Source: Methylobacterium marchantiae | Lineage (GTDB): Bacteria; Pseudomonadota; Alphaproteobacteria; Rhizobiales; Beijerinckiaceae | DNA length: 45,300 nt | Reading direction: 5' to 3' | NCBI RefSeq assembly: GCF_022179405.1 | Contig: NZ_BPQT01000041.1 | Location: forward strand, 1 to 45,300 | Shown here: positions 27,399-35,714 of the stretch, one piece after another | Layout: each line of letters opens with the position of its first letter | How positions within the stretch are numbered: position 1 is the stretch's first letter | The notes under the pieces: model-generated | Told to the model about the DNA's origin: nothing | Database searches by the model: none | What the model saw: only the letters and a program-made list of their open reading frames with translations | Position numbers and translations under genes: made by a program

Positions 27399-27965
27399 CT
27401 ATTCGTCACCAAGGGCGAGGATCGCACCGGTATAGGTCTCGCTGACTTCGCAGATCGGACGGCCGGCCCGGTCCGACAGGACGGCTTCGATCGCGAAGAC
27501 GAGATCAGACCGGCCGGGAAGCCCGGCGGCCTTGGGCCACAGCCGGTGAACTTTGAGATTACGGCGTTTGGGGAACAACGCGTGGACCACGCGGCCGAAC
27601 GGCTCCTCGGTGACGTCCAGCAGCCGATTCATCTCCGGCGTCAATCGGGCCGGCACGTACCAGTTCTCGGCCTTCGACAGGATGTACGGCCCGCAGCTCA
27701 AGCTGACATGCCGGTAGCGGACCGCCTCGTCGTCGAGGAGACAGAGCCTCTCGCTCTGGACATCGCTGGGTGCCCGCATCGGACCTCCAACCCGGGTCGC
27801 CACGAGACGGGGTTCGGATGAGAGCCGGCGCTCTGCACACCAATGTTCAAGGACGGATGTCGCGCTGTCGCCGCTGAGAAGACGTGCGCAGAGCGTCTCG
27901 ATCAGCATTTCGGCCGTGGGGAGAGCGGAGGCAGTCAGGGCACGCGGCTCGGCGGGAAGAGTCAT
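27399..27965 (-). CDS. chorismate-lyase-like (UbiC-fold) protein
   Basis: The 188-residue product resembles chorismate lyase-type proteins of alphaproteobacteria. The central YRHVSLSCGPYILSKAENWY and VPARLTPEMNRLLDVTEEPF and the final EVSETYTGAIL place the Arg and Glu typical of the UbiC fold at plausible positions. UbiC makes 4-hydroxybenzoate from chorismate for ubiquinone, but related proteins may only share the fold, so the activity is not certain. The N-terminus is variable. It converges with the rhamnose operon with no terminator between (37 bp) and diverges from the RTX gene. The alternative is an unknown family with similar composition. Confidence 0.55.
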   Translation of the reverse strand: MTLPAEPRALTASALPTAEMLIETLCARLLSGDSATSVLEHWCAERRLSSEPRLVATRVGGPMRAPSDVQSERLCLLDDEAVRYRHVSLSCGPYILSKAENWYVPARLTPEMNRLLDVTEEPFGRVVHALFPKRRNLKVHRLWPKAAGLPGRSDLVFAIEAVLSDRAGRPICEVSETYTGAILALGDE

Positions 27966-28262
27966 GGCCTCGAACTATCACGCGGTCGGATGGGGCACAC
28001 TCCGTCATCCCGCACCTTCCCATGCATTCCCTGCACCGGTTCACAGAATGCGGACAGCGCCAGATCGAGAGATCAAGCCGAACGCTTCCAAACCGAGCGG
28101 AGGTCTTTGACGCGGCTGTCGATCAAGCGATGGAGCAATAAAGTCATCGTTGATATTCGCGCATATGTTGCATGTTTATTTCAATCGACTGTAGTATTTT
28201 AAAAATATTGCTTAATTAAAAAACGAGTCGAATCAATAAATCACGCAAATCTGATTGGACAG
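27966..28262. other. 297-bp divergent spacer, AT-rich on the right
   Basis: The left half is GC-rich and featureless. From about 28140 to 28262 the sequence becomes strongly AT-rich (including CTTAATTAAAAAACG) just before the RTX gene, and could hold its promoter. I see no defined -10/-35 pair or hairpin. Confidence 0.4.
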
Positions 28263-28889
28263 ATGGCTGAGTCGACAATCTGCAATCTTATTGCTGACGG
28301 CGACACTTACCTCAATCCTTCGGACCAAATCGATACGGTCGACTTCCGGAACGACGAACTCTTCAGCGGGACCCATGGCGCTGGGATCGACGTGGCGGTC
28401 GGGACTGCGACCGACACATCCGAAGGGACGGATACCCTGACGTCGATCGAGTCCGTGATCGGCTCGGTCTTCGCCGACGCGATCGCCGGCAGCAAGAGCG
28501 CCAATACCCTTTCGGGCGGGGCCGGCGACGACTCGCTCGACGGTCTCGCCGACGAGGACGTCCTGACCGGCGGCACAGGCCGTGACACCTTCCATTTCAG
28601 AACGACGTTCTCCAGCGCCAACGTGGATCACATCACTGATTCCAAAACCGTCGATATCATTGAGATCGCGCATGCGATTGCCACGACACCGCCGGTGGGG
28701 GTTCTGGCCGCTGAGGCCTTCAAGGACCTTTCCAACGGCTCGGTGGATGCGACCGGCCGCATCCTTTACGACCCGACCAGCGGTGCGCTGTCCTACGACA
28801 AGGATTGCAGCGGCAGCACCAGCGACGTTACCTTCGCGACCCTTGATCATCCGATCGCGCTGACGGATCTCGATTTCCACATCGCGTGA
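28263..28889 (+). CDS. small RTX-type calcium-binding protein
   Basis: The 208-residue acidic protein has a degenerate RTX lead-in (GTDTLTSIESVIGSVFADAI), then nonapeptide-like repeats GGAGDDSLDG and TGGTGRDTF (about residues 85-110), which bind calcium in RTX proteins, and a C-terminal region ending ITLDLDFHIA-like (TDLDFHIA), a plausible type I secretion signal. There is no N-terminal signal peptide, as expected for type I export. Only about two repeats are present and no type I transporter genes are nearby, so it may be a shrunken relic of a larger RTX protein or a small intact one. The AT-rich leader upstream is compatible with expression. Confidence 0.7.
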   Translation: MAESTICNLIADGDTYLNPSDQIDTVDFRNDELFSGTHGAGIDVAVGTATDTSEGTDTLTSIESVIGSVFADAIAGSKSANTLSGGAGDDSLDGLADEDVLTGGTGRDTFHFRTTFSSANVDHITDSKTVDIIEIAHAIATTPPVGVLAAEAFKDLSNGSVDATGRILYDPTSGALSYDKDCSGSTSDVTFATLDHPIALTDLDFHIA

Positions 28890-29010
28890 CGGCAAACAGG
28901 TTTCGACCGCGCCATCCGCAACGGCGCGCAGTCGATCTTGCTTGCAAGAAAGTGACGATCGTACGCGAAGCTTTGTCGGCGCCCGGCCGGAGCTCCGTCG
29001 AGAAATCGAA

Positions 29011-29086
29011 TGGTGGAGCCTAACGGGATCGAACCGATGACCTCTTCCATGCCATGGAAGCGCTCTCCCAGCTGAGCTAAGGCCCC
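29011..29086 (-). tRNA. tRNA-Ala(GGC), copy 1
   Basis: On the minus strand the 76-nt gene begins GGGGCCTTAGCTCAGC and ends with encoded ACCA. The acceptor stem GGGGCCT pairs with AGGCTCC (one G-U), the D arm is TTAGCTCAGCTGGGAGAGC, the anticodon stem CTTCC/GGAAG holds a loop ATGGCAT with anticodon GGC, and the T arm contains GGTTCGATCC. It is identical to copy 2, 133 bp away. Confidence 0.96.
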
Positions 29087-29100
29087 ACATTTCGCTACGA

Positions 29101-29119
29101 CCGCGATCTCGTCTTGCGG
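29101..29119 (-). promoter_or_regulatory. leader hairpin upstream of tRNA-Ala copy 1
   Basis: CCGC (29101-29104) and GCGG (29116-29119) flank GATCTCGTCTT. The 19-nt element lies 14 bases before the tRNA 5' end. Copy 2 has a related one 13 bases before its 5' end; the shared pattern is CCGCNATCNNGTCTNGCGG (plus strand). Confidence 0.4.
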
Positions 29120-29219
29120 CCGCTTTCATCATCGATGAAGCATCGACAATGACCTGCTTGTTCCGAATCAATTCTGACCAACCAACGGTCAGTATCCGAT
29201 ACTCGGAAGGAAAAAGAAA

Positions 29220-29295
29220 TGGTGGAGCCTAACGGGATCGAACCGATGACCTCTTCCATGCCATGGAAGCGCTCTCCCAGCTGAGCTAAGGCCCC
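29220..29295 (-). tRNA. tRNA-Ala(GGC), copy 2
   Basis: This 76-nt gene is identical to copy 1, including anticodon GGC and the encoded 3' CCA. It is the promoter-proximal copy, as both are read leftwards. Immediately after its 3' end the minus strand reads TTTCTTTTTCC, so a transcript could end there or run on to copy 1. Confidence 0.96.
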
Positions 29296-29308
29296 ATTTC
29301 TGGAACCA

Positions 29309-29327
29309 CCGCAATCAAGTCTCGCGG
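29309..29327 (-). promoter_or_regulatory. leader hairpin upstream of tRNA-Ala copy 2
   Basis: CCGCAATCAAGTCTCGCGG (plus strand) matches the element before copy 1 in 15 of 19 positions. Here the stem extends to seven pairs (CCACCGC 29306-29312 with GCGGTGG 29324-29330). Confidence 0.4.
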
Positions 29328-29372
29328 TGGCCGTGCCGACCGGCTTGCCTTTCGGCGTCCGGCGGAGGCGGT

Positions 29373-29401
29373 TCTATATTCGGCGGCTTGCCTGGACTCA
29401 A
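29373..29401 (-). promoter_or_regulatory. candidate promoter for tRNA-Ala genes
   Basis: On the minus strand TTGAGT (29396-29401) and TATAGA (29373-29378) are separated by 17 bases, a good sigma-70-type match. It lies about 78 bases upstream of tRNA copy 2. Confidence 0.5.
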
Positions 29402-29476
29402 GCCCCTAATCGCATTCGCCGCGCAGATTTTTGCGGGACATGCTTTCGGCGGGAGGACGCCGCCCGAAGAAAGGAC

Positions 29477-29866
29477 TCAGCTTTCCTCGTCGTTCTCGAT
29501 GTCGCCGTCGATGAGATCGGCCACATCGTCGTCGCCGGCATCTTCCTCTTCCAGGAAGGTGTCGTCGCTGTCGGTGGAATCGGCATCGTCGTCGCCGGGC
29601 GTGGTGTCTGCTTCGTCCTCGGCGGCCTCGACTTCATCGAGGGAGACGATCTCGGGACCGCCCTTTTCGCCGTCGGTGTCCTCATCGTCGTCGGCCGGGA
29701 CGGCCGCGGCGCGGGAGGCCAGCGCAGGAGCCGCGACACGGGAGGTCGCCGCTGCCTGATAGATCGTCCCGCATTTCGGGCAGGTCGCCGGATCTTTGTC
29801 GAGATCGTAGAATTTCGCGCCGCAGCTCATGCATTGACGCTTCAAGCCGAGTTCCGGTCTGGCCAC
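29477..29866 (-). CDS. TIGR02300 (FYDLN acid) family protein
   Basis: The 129-residue protein has an N-terminal zinc-ribbon-like part with two CxxC pairs (CMSCGAKFYDLDKD and CPKCGTIYQ), matching the FYDLN_acid family of alphaproteobacteria, and a long Asp/Glu-rich tail (about residues 58-129) with almost no hydrophobic residues. Function is unknown; the metal-binding head suggests a nucleic-acid or protein-binding adaptor, an inference. It stands alone, divergent from aroA and downstream of the tRNA promoter region on the same strand. Confidence 0.92.
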   Translation of the reverse strand: MARPELGLKRQCMSCGAKFYDLDKDPATCPKCGTIYQAAATSRVAAPALASRAAAVPADDDEDTDGEKGGPEIVSLDEVEAAEDEADTTPGDDDADSTDSDDTFLEEEDAGDDDVADLIDGDIENDEES

Positions 29867-30055
29867 GGGCGAACCTCTGATAGGGTTTTGGGAGAGGCGC
29901 CCCGTTAGTCGGGTGAAACCGTCCTGTCAAATGCTCTCGCTGTAATCGTACACTTCAATCGGCCGTGCGCTTATCCAGACGCAACCACATCGAGGCGTTG
30001 TCGGGTCGGATGACGCCGCCCCGAGTGCATGGTAACCGGCCCCATGGCGTCGTAG

Positions 30056-31468
<1,413 letters not shown>

Positions 31469-31473
31469 CCCCC

Positions 31474-32106
31474 ATGCCGATGGTCATCGCGATCGACGGG
31501 CCGGCCGCTTCCGGCAAAGGTACGCTCGCCAAGCGGCTCGCCGCGCATTACGGGCTGCCGCATCTCGATACCGGGCTGCTCTACAGGGCCGTGGCGCTCA
31601 CCGTGATCGATGCCGGCTGCAATCTCGACGACCACGCTGCCGCCGCGCGCGCCGCGTCGACGCTGATCGTCGACCGTCTCGCGGATCCGCGCCTGCGGGA
31701 GCGCGCGATGGGAGATGCGGCCTCCCGGATCTCGTCGATCCCGGCCGTACGTGCGGCCCTGCTCGCCTGGCAGCAGCGTTTCGCCGGAGGGGCCAGCGGC
31801 GCCGTCCTCGACGGTCGCGACATCGGTACGGTGGTGTGTCCGCAGGCCCAGGTGAAGCTGTTCATCACCGCCGCCGCCGAAGAGCGTGCCCGGCGCCGTC
31901 ACCTCGAACTCATGCGGCGCGGCGAGCCGGCGAGTCTCGGCGCGATCCTCGCCGACATCGTCGCCCGCGACGCACGTGATGCTCAACGCTCGACGGCGCC
32001 CCTGAAGGCCGCCGCCGATGCCGTGGTGCTCGACACCACAGATCTGGATGCGGACGAGGCCTTCGCGGCGGCCCGCGCCGTCGTGGATCGCGCGCGAGTG
32101 CATTGA
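31474..32106 (+). CDS. cmk: cytidylate kinase
   Basis: Cmk phosphorylates CMP and dCMP to the diphosphates. The 210-residue protein has the P-loop GPAASGKGT at 9-17, HLDTGLLYRAVAL for nucleotide monophosphate binding, the DGRDIGTVVCPQA motif, and the lid region RARRRHLELMRRGE with a later RDARDAQRSTAPLK. ATG 31474 is chosen because GGAG lies eight bases upstream; GTG 31465 (overlapping the aroA stop) and ATG 31480 are alternatives. aroA-cmk order is frequent in alphaproteobacteria, usually with rpsA next, but rpsA is absent here and the convergent DUF805 gene ends seven bases later. Confidence 0.95.
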   Translation: MPMVIAIDGPAASGKGTLAKRLAAHYGLPHLDTGLLYRAVALTVIDAGCNLDDHAAAARAASTLIVDRLADPRLRERAMGDAASRISSIPAVRAALLAWQQRFAGGASGAVLDGRDIGTVVCPQAQVKLFITAAAEERARRRHLELMRRGEPASLGAILADIVARDARDAQRSTAPLKAAADAVVLDTTDLDADEAFAAARAVVDRARVH

Positions 32107-32113
32107 AGACGTC

Positions 32114-32557
32114 TCAGCGCCCGGGTTCGGGCCCGTAGCGGTTGCGGCCGGCCGTGCCCCGGCGGCCGAGGGTCTCGATGAGAAACCACAGGCTGAATCC
32201 GGCCAGCGCGAGCGTCACGGCTATCACCGCCACCGGATAGGCATCGGCAAGCGTCTCGATCGGCGCGAAGCCGGCGAGCGTGACCAGAATGTTGGGGAGC
32301 AGCCACCAGCCGGTTCGGTCCCGATCGTGCAGGCGTTGGACCGTAGCCACAGAGGCGAGCACCGCCGTTCCCATGATACCGGTGGAGAGGATCGCAAGCG
32401 CCGCAAACCGGGCCTCCAGAGACGCGAGCAGGATGGACAGGCTGCCCAGACCGATGAATGCGAGCAACATCCGGATAAGTCGCCGGCCGTAGCCCGCGCG
32501 GGACAACCTGCCTCTCGGATCGAGCAGCGCTCCGAGTTCGAAGAACCTCTGCATCAT
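32114..32557 (-). CDS. DUF805 membrane protein
   Basis: The 147-residue protein fits the DUF805 family of small inner-membrane proteins: a polar start with the typical GRLSRAGYGRRLIRMLL, then four hydrophobic helices, with the conserved VQRLHDRDRTGWWLLPN between helices two and three. Function is unknown. Its ATG overlaps the hrpB stop by four bases (ATGA), so it is translated with hrpB. It faces cmk with only seven bases between stops. Confidence 0.9.
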   Translation of the reverse strand: MMQRFFELGALLDPRGRLSRAGYGRRLIRMLLAFIGLGSLSILLASLEARFAALAILSTGIMGTAVLASVATVQRLHDRDRTGWWLLPNILVTLAGFAPIETLADAYPVAVIAVTLALAGFSLWFLIETLGRRGTAGRNRYGPEPGR

Positions 32558-35052
32558 GTTCCCCTAGGCTTTACGCGCCGGGTGGGCGGCTCCGTCAGGG
32601 GATCGTCCGGCCATGGATGGCGTGGGTAGCGGCCGCGCATCTCCGTGCGAACGGCGCTCCATGAGCCGCGCCAGAAGCCGGGCAAGTCCTTCGTGATCTG
32701 GATCGGCCGCGAGGCCGGCGACAGCAGGTGGAGCACCAGCGGTACGCGGCCACCAGCGATCGTGGGGTGGCGGTCGAGGCCGAACAGCTCCTGCACCCGG
32801 ACGGCGAGGACCGGTCCACCCTCGGCATCGTAGTCGATGGCGATGCGCGATCCCGTCGGGACCTCCACATGAGTCGGCGCCTCGGCATCCAGACGATGAC
32901 GCTGGTCCCAGGGCAGGAGCGAGTGCAGTGCCCGGCCGAGATTATCGGCCGTGATGGCATCGAGGCTCGTGCGTCCTTCGATCTCCGGCGCGAGCCAATC
33001 CTCGATCGTCGCGCTCAAGGCCGCGTCGGAAATGTCGGGCCAAGCTTCGCCCTCTGCCGCACGAAGGAAACCCAGGCGGGCCCGCCATTGGGCCAGAGCG
33101 GGTGTCCAGGGAAGGCTGTCGAGGCCGATGCCTACAATGCCCCGCGCCAGGATCGTGGCGGAAGACGCATCCGGCGGCACGGGCAGGATACGCTCGCCCA
33201 GGGTCGCCGAGCCGAGGCGGCGGGACGCGCGAGCCCGCAACGATCGGGACGCCTTGTCGAAGACGACTTGGGTGATCGACGTGATCCGATCCGCGAACAG
33301 AGCCTCGATCTCGTCCAGGCGGATCGCGGCGGCGGCGAGGATACGCCCGGACGCCGCGGTGCCGGCGATGTCGGCCACGACGACGAAGGGTTCGCGGGCA
33401 AGCGCCGTGGCCGGATCCAGGCGTCCGGCGCGACCGTTCGCCATCACGAATTCGCCGTCCCGCCCGCGCGCGCGGGCGACCCTGTCGGGATAGGCCAACG
33501 CCAGGAGAGGTCCGGCGCCAGAGAGATCGTGCTCCTGCGATGCGGCGGGAAAGCGCGGGGCGAAGCCCTCGGCCTGCTGGGCCCAGCCGCGCGACAGCCG
33601 GCGCATGTCGGCGGCGCGGGTGCCCCGGTCCCGGGTGAATCGGTCGGCACGGACGGCGAGATCGACATCGTCGCCTCCGAGGCCGCGCTCGACGAGCACG
33701 GCCGCGAGGTCGGCCGCCTCACGTGCCCGGCCGAGCCCGGCGGCCGCGACCACCATCCGCGCCAGGCGAGGCGGAAGGGGAATGGCACGCAACGCCCGCC
33801 CCATCTCGGTGAGGCGTCCGTCGGTATCGAGCGCGGACAGGTCGCGCAGCATCAGGCGCGCCTCGGCCAGCGCCGGAGCGGGCGGAGAATCGAGGAACGA
33901 CAGGGTCGCGGGGTCGGGGACCCCCCAGGCTGCGCAATCGAGGAGCAAGCCGGAGAGGTCGGCCGCCAGGATCTCGGGCCGGGTGAACGGTTCGAGCGCG
34001 TTGGTCGCAGCCTCTGTCCAGAGGCGATAGCAGATGCCCGGTTCGGTGCGCCCGGCGCGACCGCGCCGCTGATCCACCGAGGCGCGGGAGGAACGGGCGG
34101 TGACGAGGCGAGTGAGGCCGATGCCCGGCTCATACAGCGGTACCCGCGACAAGCCGGAATCCACCACGATCCGCACCCCCTCGATGGTCAGCGAGGTCTC
34201 GGCGATACTGGTGGCGAGCACCACCTTGCGCGTGCCCGCAGGAGCGGGTGCTACGGCACGGTCCTGCTCCGCCGGGGGGAGGGCGCCGTAGAGGGGCGCG
34301 ATCTGCGTGTTCTCGTCCACACGTTCGGCGAGGAGATCAGCCACCCGCCGTATCTCCCCCTGTCCGGGCAGGAAGGCGAGGACGGAGCCGGGATCGGCTC
34401 GGAGCGCCCTTCCGATGACATCGGTCATTGCCTCTTCGATCCGCCGGTTGGGATCGCGCTCGATATGGCGTGTCTCGACGGGATAGGCCCGGCCCTCGGA
34501 TCGAATGATCGGTGCATCACCCATGAGGCGCGAGACCCGCGCGCCGTCGAGCGTGGCGGACATGACGAGGACGCGCAGGTCGTCGCGCAGGGCTCCTTGC
34601 GCGTCGAGGGCGAGGGCGAGCCCGAGATCCGCATCGAGAGACCGCTCGTGGAACTCGTCGAAGATGACGGCGCCGATACCCTCGAGCTCGGGATCGTCGA
34701 GGATCATGCGGGTGAACACCCCCTCTGTGACCACCTCGATGCGCGTCGTGCGCGATATCTTCGAGCCGAGACGGACGCGCAGGCCTATCGTGTCGCCGAC
34801 ACGCTCGCCTAGGGTCGCAGCCATACGCTCGGCGGCCCCGCGCGCTGCGAGGCGGCGCGGTTCGAGGAGGATGATCCGTCCGGTTCGTCCGAGCCACGGA
34901 GCATCGAGCAGGGCCAGTGGCACGCGTGTTGTCTTGCCGGCGCCCGGCGGTGCCACGAGCACCGCCGACGAACCGGCTTCGAGGGCGGCGAGGAGAGCCG
35001 GTAGAGCCGCATCGATCGGCAGCGGAGTGGATAAGGAAGCGTCTTTCGCCAT
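32554..35052 (-). CDS. hrpB: ATP-dependent helicase HrpB
   Basis: HrpB is a DEAH-box RNA helicase-like protein of unclear cellular task. The 832-residue product has Walker A APPGAGKTT (G37-T41), LEPRRLAARGAAERMA, Walker B FDEFHER, SATL (motif III), the C-terminal helicase motifs TSIAETSLTIEGVRIVVDSG and QRRGRAGRTEPG, and the HrpB C-terminal domain with the typical ending PGFWRGSW, MRGRYPRHPWPDDP. Length fits. ATG 35052 removes 13 unlikely residues from a longer frame that starts at 35091. It is transcribed with DUF805. The 5' flank shares a 205-bp spacer with the divergent histidine-rich gene. Confidence 0.95.
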   Translation of the reverse strand: MAKDASLSTPLPIDAALPALLAALEAGSSAVLVAPPGAGKTTRVPLALLDAPWLGRTGRIILLEPRRLAARGAAERMAATLGERVGDTIGLRVRLGSKISRTTRIEVVTEGVFTRMILDDPELEGIGAVIFDEFHERSLDADLGLALALDAQGALRDDLRVLVMSATLDGARVSRLMGDAPIIRSEGRAYPVETRHIERDPNRRIEEAMTDVIGRALRADPGSVLAFLPGQGEIRRVADLLAERVDENTQIAPLYGALPPAEQDRAVAPAPAGTRKVVLATSIAETSLTIEGVRIVVDSGLSRVPLYEPGIGLTRLVTARSSRASVDQRRGRAGRTEPGICYRLWTEAATNALEPFTRPEILAADLSGLLLDCAAWGVPDPATLSFLDSPPAPALAEARLMLRDLSALDTDGRLTEMGRALRAIPLPPRLARMVVAAAGLGRAREAADLAAVLVERGLGGDDVDLAVRADRFTRDRGTRAADMRRLSRGWAQQAEGFAPRFPAASQEHDLSGAGPLLALAYPDRVARARGRDGEFVMANGRAGRLDPATALAREPFVVVADIAGTAASGRILAAAAIRLDEIEALFADRITSITQVVFDKASRSLRARASRRLGSATLGERILPVPPDASSATILARGIVGIGLDSLPWTPALAQWRARLGFLRAAEGEAWPDISDAALSATIEDWLAPEIEGRTSLDAITADNLGRALHSLLPWDQRHRLDAEAPTHVEVPTGSRIAIDYDAEGGPVLAVRVQELFGLDRHPTIAGGRVPLVLHLLSPASRPIQITKDLPGFWRGSWSAVRTEMRGRYPRHPWPDDPLTEPPTRRVKPRGT

Positions 35053-35257
35053 CACGGATGTGCTGGTGGGACGAATAGCAGCGATCTGCAACCCCGGTCG
35101 GCAGGCTCGCGACGGACAACGAATACGATGCGAAAATCATCCCATGAATCGAAGGATATCGACAGGTTTTCGCTCACGAAATTTGCTGTCGAGAGGATGG
35201 GAACGGAGTCCGCACGAGCGACTTGTTGCCTCGACGCGCGCGGCGCGATCCGAACGG

Positions 35258-35584
35258 ATGGACTACATGACCAAAATTGCCTTTGCCCTCGCAGCAGGAA
35301 CTTTCCTTAGCGCCCTGGGCCTCACCGCTGCTTCGGCTGCCCCAGCCATGCCGACCGCCCCGGTCATCGCCGGCGAAGCGCTCACCACCGAGGTGGTTAC
35401 CCGCGGCCATCACCCGGGCTACGCCAGCCGCGGCATGCGTCATCGCCACCACCATCACCGCCATGGCATGCGCCGTCACCGCGCCCCCGCCGCCTACAGC
35501 CACGGCGATCCGAACTCGCGTAACCCGCAGCAGCCGGGATACATGCAGCGCAAGGGCACCACGTCGGGCGGCCCGCGCTACTGA
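35258..35584 (+). CDS. small exported histidine-rich protein
   Basis: The 108-residue product has a signal peptide ([20 protein letters not shown], cleavage after ASA) and a mature part with a dense His/Arg patch (RGHHPGY, then [18 protein letters not shown]) and a polar Gly/Pro/Gln tail. Two starts are possible, ATG 35258 and ATG 35267. Such His clusters can bind nickel, copper or zinc in the periplasm, but no specific family is recognised. It is a single gene, divergent from hrpB, ended by an intrinsic terminator before mutS. Confidence 0.75.
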   Translation: MDYMTKIAFALAAGTFLSALGLTAASAAPAMPTAPVIAGEALTTEVVTRGHHPGYASRGMRHRHHHHRHGMRRHRAPAAYSHGDPNSRNPQQPGYMQRKGTTSGGPRY

Positions 35585-35608
35585 ACCACGCTTCACGTCG
35601 TGCTTGGG

Positions 35609-35638
35609 GGCCGGTGCGGAAACGCATCGGCCTTTTTT
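35609..35638 (+). terminator. intrinsic terminator after the histidine-rich gene
   Basis: GGCCGGTGCG (35609-35618) pairs with CGCATCGGCC (35623-35632, one G-U) around GAAA, followed by six Ts (35633-35638). It should separate the small exported gene from mutS. Confidence 0.9.
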
Positions 35639-35714
35639 CGTCGGCGGACGGTTCTCCCCAGATGATGCGAAGGGAGCGCTGATCCGGTCCGACGGCCTCT
35701 GCTATGAGGGTCAC

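Noticed and set aside
32728-34812. 694-codon plus-strand frame opposite hrpB
   Set aside because: Shadow of hrpB; no domain and Arg/Gly-rich.
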